A stretch of 64,000 nt of DNA from Eutreptiella sp. 'Long Island Sound 2002' (taxonomy: Eukaryota; Euglenozoa; Euglenophyceae; Eutreptiales; Eutreptiaceae), in NCBI GenBank assembly GCA_964036045.1, contig OZ038381.1, positions 108,567,367-108,631,366 of the forward strand, written 5' to 3'. Below, piece after piece: positions 33,154 through 43,203 of the stretch. The notes beneath the pieces were generated by a model that was not told where the DNA came from, ran no database searches, and was given only the letters and a program-made list of their open reading frames with translations. The translations under genes and the position numbers were made by a program. Every line of letters starts with the position of its first letter. Within the stretch, counting starts at the first letter, position 1.

Positions 33154-35183
33154 AGGGGACAGTGTTGGGCCCCCACAGCCACACACCCGCGCCAACAGCA
33201 CGTGGGTGGCGGACCCCACACAATGGTGGAAGGCACCCCCCCCGGGGACGCCCTTCCGCCACCCCCACAGCGAGCAATGCCGGCCCGCAAGGGTGCACGC
33301 TGTGGGGCCGGTGCTGGGTCCCCATGCCCGCACCGACCGCACCCAGGACACACGGGTCGCGGAACCCCGGCTGCCCGCTCCAGAGGACGGGCGGCCGGGG
33401 GAGGGACAGCGCCTGACACCAGACGCCCCTCACAACGGTACCAGGCCATCCCCCCCGGGGACGGCCCCCCACCACCCCCGCGGCACGCAGCCCCCACAGG
33501 GCATGCAGGCCAAGGGGACAGTGTTGGGCCCCCACACCCACACACCCGCGCCCACAGCACGTGGGTGGCGGACCCCAACAGCCCGCCCAGTGGGCGGGCA
33601 GTCGGGGGATGGACAGCGCCTGACCTCAGACGCCCCTCACAATGGTGGAAGGCACCCCCCCTGGGGACGCCCTTCCGCCACCCCCACAGCGAGCAACGCC
33701 GGCCCGCAAGGGCGCACACTGGTGGGCCGGTGCTGGATCCCCACGCCCGCACCGACCGCACCCGGGACACAGGGGTCGCGGAACCCTGGCTGCCCGCTCC
33801 AGAGGGACGGGCGGCCGGGGGAGGGACGGCGCCTGACACCAGACGCCCCTCACAACGGTGGCAGGCCACCCCCCCCGGGTACGGTCCCCCCACCACCCCC
33901 GCGGCACGCAGCCCCCACAGGACGTGCAGGCCAAGGGGACAGTGTTGGGCCCCCACACCCACACACCCGCGCCCACAGCACGTGGGTGGCGGACCCCAAC
34001 AGCCCGCCCAGTGGGCGGGCAGTCGGGGGAGGGACAGCGCCTGACCTCAGACGCTCCTCACAATGGTGGAAGGCACCCCCCCAGGGGACGCCCTTCCGCC
34101 ACCACCACAGCGAGCAACGCCGGCACGCAAGGGCGCACGCTGTGGGGCCGGTGCTGGGTCCCCACGCCCGCAACGAAGGCACCCGGGACACACGGGTCGC
34201 GGAACCCTGGCTGCCCGCTCCAAAAGACGGGCGGCCGGGGGAGGGACAGCGCCTGACACCAGACGCCCCTCACAATGGTGGAAGGCACCCCCCCCGGGGA
34301 CATCCTTCCGCCACCCCCACAGCGAGCAACGCCAGCCCGCAATGGCGCAGGGTGTGGGGCCGGTGCTGGGTCCCTACGCCCGCACCGACCGCACCCGGGA
34401 CACACGGGTCGCAGAACCCCGGCCGCCCGCCCCAGAGGGCGGGCGGCTGGGAGAGGGACAGCGCCTGACACCAGACGCCCTTGACAACGGTGGCGGGCCG
34501 ACCCCCCCGGGGACGGCCCCCCACCACCCCCGCGGCACGCAGCCCCCACAGGGCATGCAGGCCAAGGGGATAGTGTTGGGCCCCCACACCCACACGCCCG
34601 CGACCACAGCATGTGGGTGGCGGACCCCAATAGCCCGCCAAGTGGGCGGGCAGCTCGGGGAGGGGGAGCGCCTGACCACAGATGCCCCTCACAACGGTGG
34701 AAGGCACCCCCCCCGGGAACGCCCTTCCGCCAGCCCTACAGCGAGCAACGCCGGCCCGCAAGGGCGCACGCTGTGGGGCCGGTGCTGGGCCCCACGCCCG
34801 CACCGGCCGCACCCAGGACACACCGGTCGCGGAACCCCGGCCGGGGGAGGGACAGCGCCTGACACCAGACGCCCCTCACAATGGTGGAAGGCACCCCCCA
34901 CGGGGACGCCCTTCCGCCACCCCCACAGCGAGCAACGCCGGCCCGCAAGGGCGCACGCTGTGGGGCCGGTGCTGGGTCCCCACGCCCGCACCGACCGCGC
35001 CCGGGACACACGGGTCGCGGAACCCCGGCCGCCCGCTCCAGAGGACGGGCGGCCGGGGGAGGGACAGCGCCTGACACCAGACGCCCCTCACAATGGTCGA
35101 AGGCACCCCCCCCGGGGACGCCCTTCCGCCGCCCCCGAAGCGAGCAACGCCGGCCCGCAAGGGCGCACGCTGTGAAGCCTGTG
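33154..35183 (+). repeat. 419-bp GC-rich satellite array, third segment
   Basis: Continues the satellite in phase after X. Several units are shortened by fusion of the two half-units (for example around 33220, 34260, 34860 and 35090), as expected from unequal exchange between half-repeats. It ends with CTGTG (35179-35183), the left duplication of element F. Confidence 0.88.
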
Positions 35184-36000
35184 AGAAAAGTTTATAGTGT
35201 TTTCAGCACTGTGTTTTTGCTTCTCCTGCTGCTTGTTGTTGCTGTAGGGTGTCCTGCTGCTGGTTTTGGATGATGAAAAGCTTTTGTTTGATGAAATACA
35301 GTAAAGCCAACTCAATCCAGGATAGCCCAAGCCAACAGTATGCAAAGAGAAGGTAATTCAGGATCAAAGCATGAAGGGCTGCAGTGTAAACAGTGAAAGA
35401 TGATTAGATATTCACAGAAACTGCAACTCAGGATACAAATGAATGCATATTCACAGAGATAGCTGAAATGTTTTGGGAAAAGAGTTAGAAAACTGCCTCA
35501 GGATCACTCTCTCTCCATAGTGCCATCTTAGGAGATGTGCACTCTTTGTTTTGGCTCCCATATGTGCTGAGGTGGCATGGTATGTGGCGATGAGGTCACT
35601 GCCATGTCACATGGGATCTTCCTACTCAGTTGGGATCTTCCTACTTAGTTAGGCTGACCAGGAATTGAACCCAGGACCTCTCAAAAAGAGGTGCCTAACC
35701 CCCTATGGTGCATACCACTAGGGCAGATAAGTATTCATGGAAAAACATAGATAAATTCATAGGCTCTACCTTAGGTATGTCAGTGCTCAGTCAACTCAGG
35801 AAAAGATGTTTTACTTCTGATTGAAAGGGGATTAAGGGGTCCACTCCATATCCTGATTGGGTGTTTGGTTCCATAGGTCAAAATGTGTTCTCACCACTTT
35901 TGGCTGGACCAATACTAAGATAAAAATGCATGGATGCTCAGTGCATCTCTAATACAACTAGAGTATGTCCCAAAGCAATGGAAAAGCACTTTTTCTTACT
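35184..36000 (-). repeat. Element F 3' LTR
   Basis: In element sense it starts AGTAAGAAAAAG and ends ACTTTTCT, so its ends are AG...CT rather than TG...CA. It is 20 bp longer than the E LTR because of a short tandem duplication (TCAGTTGGGATCTTCCTACT type) near 35615-35650. It contains a tRNA-like segment at 35651-35726. Confidence 0.93.
35651..35726 (-). other. tRNA-like / SINE-like segment in F LTR
   Basis: In element sense it has TAGTGGTATGCACC (A-box-like), then ACCTC-TTTTTGA-GAGGT, a 5-bp stem with a 7-base loop as in an anticodon arm with UUU. GGTTCAATTCC follows, close to the polymerase III B-box consensus. There are extra bases between the D-like and anticodon-like arms and no clear acceptor stem, so it is a degenerate tRNA relic. 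The second copy is at 46267-46342. Confidence 0.55.
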
Positions 36001-36008
36001 CCCCCCTT
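36001..36008 (-). promoter_or_regulatory. Element F polypurine tract
   Basis: AAGGGGGG in element sense, directly before the 3' LTR; same in E. Confidence 0.75.
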
Positions 36009-37296
36009 GTGCTGTGGTGGCCACCACTGTCGCATTTTAGGAAAAAGGGAATTTTTCTTGGCCTTTCCTTGGTTTCCACATCTACTTTAAAATACCTACA
36101 GTCTCCCTCACACTGGAAAATGGGCGCTCACCATGGCTGGCGTCCTTTTGCTGCTCTGATTGTACAGTTTCCTACAGAAGACTCAGCGCTCTTGGCGCTG
36201 CCGGGGCTCCTGTGGCTTGGTTGGGTTAGATTGGGAGCATGCCAAACATGTGCATATGCATCCCTTCCTCCAAGACGCAGCGTCGACACAACCCAAACGC
36301 AAGACACATTATACACACTCGCATGGGTTCTCGTAAACCTGCTGGCGACCTGTGACCTGTCTTAGGGCGTAGGGAGTCGAAAAGAAATTAATTTGCCCCT
36401 TGGTGGGGTCTTGGTTCTGCTCAGTCTCTCCAGGCACCTGCGTTTCGGCCCGAACACGGCCTACTCAGCGAGGCTGCGCGTGGGTATCTGCAGAGGCAGG
36501 AATGGGAGAATTATGGACGAATCCACGCAAAAACGAAGCGACGACACCAAAATCCGTCAAATGACGGCGCAGAATTTTTCTGAAACGACACACCTGAGCA
36601 GAATCCAATTGTGCATCTTCAGCACATTTTTATAGAAATTATAGTCATCTCTGGATTTTTTTAAGTCCAGAAATTCATACGCATAAAATGGCGGCGCGCA
36701 GGAGCGGCTCCTAGCGAAGCGCCGGAAAATGGAAAAATAATGGAATTATAAACGTATGTATCACGTAGTCTCGAAAATGACGAGACACATATTAATAAAC
36801 AAACATACAAACTCCACCCACACTAATAGAAGCTTCAAAAATTCAAGAATTCGAAAATCAATTGAAAAGACTTCAATGAATCAGGTATAAACTACAGGTA
36901 TGCTCGTCTTGCATGCCGCATACACATTGCTCGTCTCGAGTCTCCGTGACCGAGTAGTGTAGCAGCGTTAACAACGATAACCACGATAGGACGCGATAGA
37001 GGGATTGATTAGAAAGATTGCAGATGATTAGCGGTCAGATCAGGGTGATTAGTCATACACACAAGTGCATAGCAACGTTCCTCGCGTGTGCCCCCTTTGT
37101 TCTCCTCCTTGCTTCACTTCCCAGCGGTAGGTAAGGTAGGTACGCCCAGGCGGGGCCACCCCCTGGTGGAGTCAAGATTGTTGTGGAGATGGGCAGGTTT
37201 GCCCACGTGATTGTGCATGGTCGTGCATGCACACACGCATTAAAGGGTAGGCCACGCGAAGTGCGCACGGTAAACCTTGTTTAGGCTACCCAGGGG

Positions 37297-37330
37297 CTCC
37301 TCGGTACGTTCTTTAAGAGAACCTGAGGAG
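37297..37330 (-). other. Hairpin in F 3' region
   Basis: CTCCTC (37297-37302) pairs with GAGGAG (37325-37330), and inner GTTCT (37308-37312) with AGAAC (37318-37322). The S counterpart at 4338-4363 uses different bases in both arms. Confidence 0.5.
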
Positions 37331-37378
37331 TCCCTTAACGCTTGCTTGCTTGATAAGGGTAGCTGCTCCATGCAGCGT

Positions 37379-37456
37379 GTTTGCGGACAGCGTATTATAG
37401 GGCACACTGAGAAGGGTATAATACCTGGAGTGTGCCTTGGTTCCTCCGCCGCAAAC
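37379..37456 (-). ncRNA. Candidate H-type pseudoknot RNA, F copy
   Basis: The outer stem is GTTTGCGG (37379-37386) with CCGCAAAC (37449-37456). Inner GTATTATA (37392-37399) pairs with TATAATAC (37417-37424), and GGCACACT (37401-37408) pairs with AGTGTGCC (37429-37436); all pairs are perfect. The order of arms makes the two inner helices interleave. See the finding on covariation with 4391-4476. Confidence 0.55.
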
Positions 37457-37946
37457 GCCCTTTCATTTGCCTTTGTTTTACAGGTGGGCAGGTAGGGTGA
37501 GTGGTGCAGCAGCATTTTTTTATGCCCTGCTAAACAGGGGCGCAGCTCACACAAACAAGTAACTCCGCTCCGCCTGTGGCAGAGCAGGGAGTCCGACTCC
37601 ATCGACATCTGCGCTTTGCACACGAGAGCACTCCTTCCCTCCAAGCCCTTGCAGGGGAAACGCGTTGTGGCGTCCCCTGTGAGGCCACAGTTGCTTAGTA
37701 GCGCTGTGTTCGCTTGTCATTTCACAGGTGGGTCGTTAGGGCCCTCGAGAACTTCCACTTCGCAACGCCAAGTAGAGTGTGCGTGTAGGAGTGGTAGTCC
37801 TGCGTGGGGGCTAGAGCCAGTTGCCCAGCGCTCGCCCACCAGGATGGTGCCACTGTAGGGTGTGTAGGACCTGTAGGGGGCGTGTCACTGTCCCACCCTT
37901 TTCCTGCAATTTTAGCTGGGTTGGTGGGCTGTGACAGTGGGTTAGG

Positions 37947-38300
37947 CTAGTGTTTTTGGCCACATAGCAAACAGGCGTTTTGCATGCCTTCATAGCTTTT
38001 GGCCACCCCTCCCTGTAGTAGACAGGTAGGTAGGGAAAACAATACCTGGATTAACACTCTGGGTATTCCCCCAAGGTTTTGCGCCAGCACAGAAATTGGG
38101 CGCATAGGGGAGGGGAGACCCGGGGCGTACCCCGTGGCATCAATAAGCCAACCCTCCAGGTTCAGCAAGGGCGCAGACTTGGGTATAATTAGGACACCAC
38201 TTCTGCGGCTTGCTCTCAGGACCTTAGGACTAGCACACTCACACATACGCTTTGTCAGGTAAGGGTAAGGTTCAGTCCCTAGCTTTATTCTTGGAGGCAA
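37947..38300 (-). CDS. Small open frame overlapping the pol end, element F
   Basis: 117 codons, starting just inside the end of pol in another frame. E keeps an equivalent open frame (58455-58757) with only a few substitutions although E's pol is dead. It contains PKSAPLLNLEGWLIDATGY and a hydrophobic VLIQVLFSLPTCLL stretch that could be one membrane segment. No family is recognised, and it may simply be a chance frame in a conserved region. Confidence 0.25.
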   Translation of the reverse strand: MPPRIKLGTEPYPYLTKRMCECASPKVLRASRRSGVLIIPKSAPLLNLEGWLIDATGYAPGLPSPMRPISVLAQNLGGIPRVLIQVLFSLPTCLLQGGVAKSYEGMQNACLLCGQKH

Positions 38301-41300
38301 GCATCTCAGCGAGCCTCAACAACTCACCAAGGTTGTTCTGGGACAAGTAGTCAACCAGAACTGAGTTTAGGCGTCCCTCAGGTAGAACAAATGCAGAGAA
38401 GGGCTCCCAGGTGGCCTCTTCGACTCCAAACCCTTCCCAGAGGGTGAGGAAGCGCCAACCCTGGCGATAGCGGTGGCGTAGGACAGACTTCACCAGGTAG
38501 AAGCCCTCCTTAGCCATCTCCTCGGCGTTCATGTCGGGGAGTTCACCTTCAACTTCCATAGGGCTGGCAGCCCCTTGTAGGTCCAGAGCGGCGATTTCCT
38601 CGTCGTTCAGCTCCCACTCCTCCCCAGAGAGGTCTTCAGGATCATGGTAGCGCTTCAGGTGTTGAGCGGCGCACACCAGGGTCCCCCCTAGACGGGGAGA
38701 ACACCGCACGGTGATACGGTGTCCATCCACAGATAGGATCTTGTACGGCCCGAAGTATGGGTCATCGCTGGTAGAGCGTGGCCAGGCGGGTAGTCGACTG
38801 TGGTGCACCAGCACCCAGTCCCCTTCTTGGTAGGTGGCCGGTACACGGTGCTTGTTCTTCTTGTTCCACTGACGCTCCCTCACTCTCTGGAGCATAGCCT
38901 TGGCCTTGTCCACCTTCGCTTGTTGCTCTTGGACCCATTCACCCACAGAAGAATGGGTGTCCTCTGGAAAGGGAGCATGTAGGAACCATGCCGGGCGCCC
39001 CATGAATAGCTCATGTGGCGAGTAGCCAGTAGCTGAACTCTCTTGGGAGTTCATCATCAAGGATATGACGGGGAGTAGTCTCACCCAGTCTCTGGTGCGT
39101 TCAGTTTTGCACCATATCCTGACGTTCTCCTTCAGGACACGAATCTGTCGCTCACATAGGGGGTTGCTCGTGTGAGAGTAGGGAATCCCCGTAGACACCT
39201 GGACATTGAGGGACCTCAGGACCCTCTTGTACCAGCCAGTATCTGAGCGTACTCGTACGTCCTCATCGGAGTTGATCTCCTTGGGCGCCCCATAGACACA
39301 AAACCACTCCTCCAGGAGTATCTTGATAGTCTCCTCTCCGGTAATGTGCTTGGTACATGGGAACACCCTGGTAAACCTGGTCAACCCACAGGTTACCACG
39401 AGGGCGAAGTCATAGCCCCCGAACTTCGGCATCTCCGTGTAGTCCACGTATAGAACACTGTTAGCACAGTGAGGGATGGGCAGGGTCGAGTAGAGACCTC
39501 TGTCCCTGATATCCCCTGGTTTACAGGACCTGCACGGGCACTTGTCCACGATAGGCAGGAGCGTCTTCCGCAGCTGGTCGTCAGTCCACGTAGTGTGGAA
39601 CCACTGCTTGAACAGCCTCAGGGTACGGTCAGCACCCACATGACCACTGGACTCATGGGTCCACTTCAGCAGCGCTGGGACTCGGTCACTAGGCACCACG
39701 ATGCGGTCCTCGTGCCAGAGGTAGCTCTTGTCCCGCTTCCACTGGTCTTGGTTCACCAGGAGGGGTTCAAGGCGTTTCTCCAGGCGCCGGTAGATATCCC
39801 CAAACTCCTGTAGGTACTCCGATTGTTGGAGTCCATCCAGGGGGCGTATCATGGTCATGTTCAGGTCCAGGTGTACGTCCATACGGCTGAACGCTTCCTT
39901 AGCCAGCGCTTCAGACCGGGCACCAATCAGGGCGTCGAAGTTGTTGCGGCTGATGTAGTCGGCACACTCGTTCTTCACTCCCTGGATATGGTGTACCGTC
40001 AGCCGTAGTTGACTGAGGTAGGTCCACCAGCGACGTAGCTTGGCCTTCTCAGGTGGGGGGCCCTTCTGGAAACTGCGGACCGGTTCTTGGTCGCATAGCC
40101 AGACCACAGGGTTACTCCCCAACAGTCGTGCTTGTGAGGATAGCACCAGCATACCCGCGAGCAGTTCCTGCTCATAGGTTGAGTAGTTCCCCCTGGCCTG
40201 GTTCCACTTCCAGTTCCAGTGGCCCAGAGGTACTAGGACCCACTTGTCGTCAGGGTAGCTGTGCTTGAGGGTTCCATCTCGGTTGAGACCTTCCGTCCCC
40301 CATTGGGAAATGGCCGAGTCGAACTCCTCCTTCTCTAGTGCTTGCCATTGGAACAACGTTCCACCACCGCCCACATTGCTGGCGTCGGTCACCAGGATAA
40401 TCTCCCCTTGTGCCCTAGGCACGCCCAAGCACTTAGCGTTGGCTACCTTGTCTTTGAGCTCGTCAAACGCTTGTTGCTCTTGTGGGCCCCAGCGCCAAGT
40501 AGTACTCTTCTTGATCAAGTCAGTCAGTACCGCGCTGGTGTAGGTGAAGTTTTTGATGTGGCGGCGATAGAAGTTGCACGCCCCAATGAAACTGCGTACA
40601 TCATGAAGTCCTTTCTTGGGGTCTTCGTGTCGTACTTTGGCATCCATCAAGGGTTTGGCCTTAGAGGCCGCTGGGGTCCACCACCCATAGCCAACGTCAA
40701 ACCCCAGGTACTGCATGGTCTCCTGCATGAACTCACACTTCTCCAGCTTGAGTCGTGTGTGGTTCTCCTGGCAGACCGCAAAGAACTCACCCAAGAGGAT
40801 TAGGTGATCCTCCTGGGTATTGGTACCGAGGCATACATCGTCGATGTGAGCCTCCATCTGGGCCCCACGGGATATGAGCTCCTGCACCTTAGGTCTCCTT
40901 CGTAGGATGGACAAGATCTTGTTCATCAGCTCTTGGAACAGAGCGGGGGCGTTAGCCACGCCGAATGGCATGACTTTCCACTTGAATACCCTCCCCTGAG
41001 GGGTGATGAAGGCCAGTAGTTCCTGCGCATTGGGCGTCAGGTCCACTTGCCAGAATCCACTTCGCTTGTCCATCTTGGTCTTGTAGCGACAGGAGGCTAT
41101 CTTCTCCAGGGTAGACTCCATATTGGGAATGGACCCTGAGTGGTTCAGCGTCTTCTTGTTCAGCTCTCCATAGTCCACTACCAGCCGTTTGGCTGTAGAC
41201 CCAGGTTTAGCCACCAGGAAACAGGGGCTGCAGTGTAGGGGGTAGTCCCCATCCTTGTACTCCAGGACTAGGCCAGCGTCGATACATTCTTGTATCTGTC

Positions 41301-43200
41301 GCTCAATCTCGTCGGCCTGCTCTTTAGGAGCTGGATAGGGTCTCCTCCGGATCTTGTGACCCACGAACTCGGGTTTCAGCTTGAGGTCCATCTGTACTAG
41401 CTTGTCGCATGAGGCTGGAGGGGGTAGTTCTCCGAACACCTCCAGATAGGTCCTTATCAGCTTTTGTACCCGCGGGTCCAGTACCTTGATCTTGTCCTCC
41501 ATATCCTCGTCGGAGTGTAAGTTGCTTGCCCCTTGAATAGAAGTCGGGAGGTGGTCCTCCACCGACTCTTCGCCCGCGGTAGCATCCTTCAGCCCTTGGT
41601 AGGCATACAGAAGGTCTTGCTCAACCATCTCCGGTGGACGATGGCAACATAGGCACGCTTTAGGGGGTTCACATACACATTCCTCCGAGAGGTCGTCCTC
41701 CTCTGGGGTCCTCACATGGGCACCCCATACGCTCTTCATGAGCTTGAGATCTACCTCCCTTTGCCAGGTGGTGATCTTCTGTTCGAGGTCCTCCTTCAGT
41801 TGGGATAGGTCTCCCATACGTCCTTGCTTCAGTGGCCACGAGCTGCGGGTAGGCTTCGCGTAGCATAGCTTTTTCGCCACCAACCTCCTCTTGGAATCCA
41901 CATACTCCCTGAGCCTGGATCGAGGGTCCAGCTCTTCATCCACGGGGTCTTCCACCCTCATGGAGAGTAGGGGTTTTAGTGGGGCGACGTACTCGGCGTT
42001 CTCCACTTCTTCCACCGCAGTCTGCACGAAGAAGGCGTCGTGCTCAGTTTCGTCGTCTGAGTGGATAGAGCTAGGTAGCTCAGATAGTCCACACTCAGAG
42101 ACTCCATCAGGAACAGGTACATGACAGGGAGAGTTGGGGGCTTTGGTGTCAGTCACGACGTACTCATCTCCTCCGGGTGTAGTTGCAACAGCATCTCGAG
42201 GTCGTAGACGATCCTTCAAGTCACCCAAGGCGAGTCCATCGCTTTCTCGTTGTATAGCTTGGACCAGAGTAGGGTCCAGGTCTTCCCAGGGGATGGTGGT
42301 AAGACTTCCGTCCACCACGCTGAGCATACTCCCCCATCCGGGCTTCCCAATGGGCGTCTTGCGTCCCAGAGGCACGTAGATGGCCTCATCAGGTAACCGC
42401 ACAGAGCTGATAGTCAGCTTGTCCAGGAGGGTTCGCCAGTACTCGTTGCCCCCATGGGCTCCCCAATCGGGGGAACACAGGACCATACGGGAACGTTCCA
42501 AGGCCACCTTGGTCAGCACCTTCCCCAGTTCACTGAATCTGGGGTTCCCGTAGGCCATCCCGAAAGAGGGCCAGTAAAATTTGTAGCTGCAGTTCTTCCC
42601 CTTGCTGCAGTATAGGTCCAGTACATGCTGCTTGTCGCTGGCGAACAGTTCCACACTTAGGTCTTCTCGAGAGTAACCCAACTCCTTCAGACCTTGGTCT
42701 AGGACTTCCCCCAATAGTTGATAGTCCTCAGTTTTGGAGGCCGCCATCATGTTCGAGGGCTCCTCCTTCGATAGTCTCAGGTAACTCGAGGTATGTTCCG
42801 ACTGCTCCAGTGGCACAGACTCTCTGCCACTGCCGTGGTCCACGTACAGGAGGTAGGGCGCTTGCAGCGTCAGGGATTGTATCTGGGAGTGCTGTACGAA
42901 GAAGTCAGTACCCAGTACAAAGTCGAAGGCATCAGTGTCCATCACATAGAACCGATGGGCGATAGTCCTGGAGCCCATAGGTACCTCCACTTCGCAGTCC
43001 CCGCAGCTGTGCACCACATGTCCATCCCCCATCCGTATAGCGGCGGTGGTCATGGTGTTCTTCAGGCTCCCACAAGGTAAAATTTTCTTGGCCACTATCG
43101 ATATTGTGGCTCCAGTATCCAGTACCCCCAGGTATTCACGTCCCCCTAGTCGGATACGTACCCAAAACACCAGGTCTTGGGTGCCACCAGAGCGTCCCCG
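38272..43200 (-). CDS. Element F Pol polyprotein (PR-linker-RT-RH-IN-chromodomain)
   Basis: The frame is open from the codon after the gag TGA (43201-43203) and in frame with gag, so expression by readthrough is likely. No ATG lies near the start. The order is an aspartic protease (LDTGATIS), then a linker domain with ELFAS, GNPRF and PDW (about 42430-42665). Reverse transcriptase follows with LVVDYGELNKKT, MPFGVANAP and HIDD at 40836-40848 in place of the usual YxDD. RNase H has VTDAS, YEQELLAG, CDQEP and ADYISR. Integrase has H-X4-H, a Cys cluster, YVDYTEM, NSDEDV and NPLCERQ. A chromodomain lies near 38390-38500. Length, about 1640 residues, is complete. It copies the element RNA into DNA and integrates it. 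Confidence 0.93.
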   Translation of the reverse strand, partial: RGRSGGTQDLVFWVRIRLGGREYLGVLDTGATISIVAKKILPCGSLKNTMTTAAIRMGDGHVVHSCGDCEVEVPMGSRTIAHRFYVMDTDAFDFVLGTDFFVQHSQIQSLTLQAPYLLYVDHGSGRESVPLEQSEHTSSYLRLSKEEPSNMMAASKTEDYQLLGEVLDQGLKELGYSREDLSVELFASDKQHVLDLYCSKGKNCSYKFYWPSFGMAYGNPRFSELGKVLTKVALERSRMVLCSPDWGAHGGNEYWRTLLDKLTISSVRLPDEAIYVPLGRKTPIGKPGWGSMLSVVDGSLTTIPWEDLDPTLVQAIQRESDGLALGDLKDRLRPRDAVATTPGGDEYVVTDTKAPNSPCHVPVPDGVSECGLSELPSSIHSDDETEHDAFFVQTAVEEVENAEYVAPLKPLLSMRVEDPVDEELDPRSRLREYVDSKRRLVAKKLCYAKPTRSSWPLKQGRMGDLSQLKEDLEQKITTWQREVDLKLMKSVWGAHVRTPEEDDLSEECVCEPPKACLCCHRPPEMVEQDLLYAYQGLKDATAGEESVEDHLPTSIQGASNLHSDEDMEDKIKVLDPRVQKLIRTYLEVFGELPPPASCDKLVQMDLKLKPEFVGHKIRRRPYPAPKEQADEIERQIQECIDAGLVLEYKDGDYPLHCSPCFLVAKPGSTAKRLVVDYGELNKKTLNHSGSIPNMESTLEKIASCRYKTKMDKRSGFWQVDLTPNAQELLAFITPQGRVFKWKVMPFGVANAPALFQELMNKILSILRRRPKVQELISRGAQMEAHIDDVCLGTNTQEDHLILLGEFFAVCQENHTRLKLEKCEFMQETMQYLGFDVGYGWWTPAASKAKPLMDAKVRHEDPKKGLHDVRSFIGACNFYRRHIKNFTYTSAVLTDLIKKSTTWRWGPQEQQAFDELKDKVANAKCLGVPRAQGEIILVTDASNVGGGGTLFQWQALEKEEFDSAISQWGTEGLNRDGTLKHSYPDDKWVLVPLGHWNWKWNQARGNYSTYEQELLAGMLVLSSQARLLGSNPVVWLCDQEPVRSFQKGPPPEKAKLRRWWTYLSQLRLTVHHIQGVKNECADYISRNNFDALIGARSEALAKEAFSRMDVHLDLNMTMIRPLDGLQQSEYLQEFGDIYRRLEKRLEPLLVNQDQWKRDKSYLWHEDRIVVPSDRVPALLKWTHESSGHVGADRTLRLFKQWFHTTWTDDQLRKTLLPIVDKCPCRSCKPGDIRDRGLYSTLPIPHCANSVLYVDYTEMPKFGGYDFALVVTCGLTRFTRVFPCTKHITGEETIKILLEEWFCVYGAPKEINSDEDVRVRSDTGWYKRVLRSLNVQVSTGIPYSHTSNPLCERQIRVLKENVRIWCKTERTRDWVRLLPVISLMMNSQESSATGYSPHELFMGRPAWFLHAPFPEDTHSSVGEWVQEQQAKVDKAKAMLQRVRERQWNKKNKHRVPATYQEGDWVLVHHSRLPAWPRSTSDDPYFGPYKILSVDGHRITVRCSPRLGGTLVCAAQHLKRYHDPEDLSGEEWELNDEEIAALDLQGAASPMEVEGELPDMNAEEMAKEGFYLVKSVLRHRYRQGWRFLTLWEGFGVEEATWEPFSAFVLPEGRLNSVLVDYLSQNNLGELLRLAEMLASKNKARD

Positions 43201-43203
43201 TCA
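43201..43203 (-). promoter_or_regulatory. Gag-Pol readthrough stop (UGA-CGG), element F
   Basis: The single stop between Gag and Pol, in one frame. UGA followed by CGG is a known leaky context in plant RNA viruses. The same codon and context are in E at 53498-53500. Confidence 0.6.

Larger units (their letters stand above)
36009..38271 (-). other. Element F long 3' region
   Basis: About 2.26 kb between the pol stop and the polypurine tract. This is much longer than a typical gypsy 3' tail. It is conserved in E (58430-60659). It contains the pseudoknot module (37379-37456), a hairpin at 37297-37330, palindromic GGAGCGGCTCC near 36703, and a short open frame overlapping the end of pol (37947-38300). 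Confidence 0.7.

Noticed and set aside
33154-35183. Open frames up to 420 codons in the third satellite segment
   Set aside because: Same satellite artefact; no start context, domain or conservation beyond the repeat.
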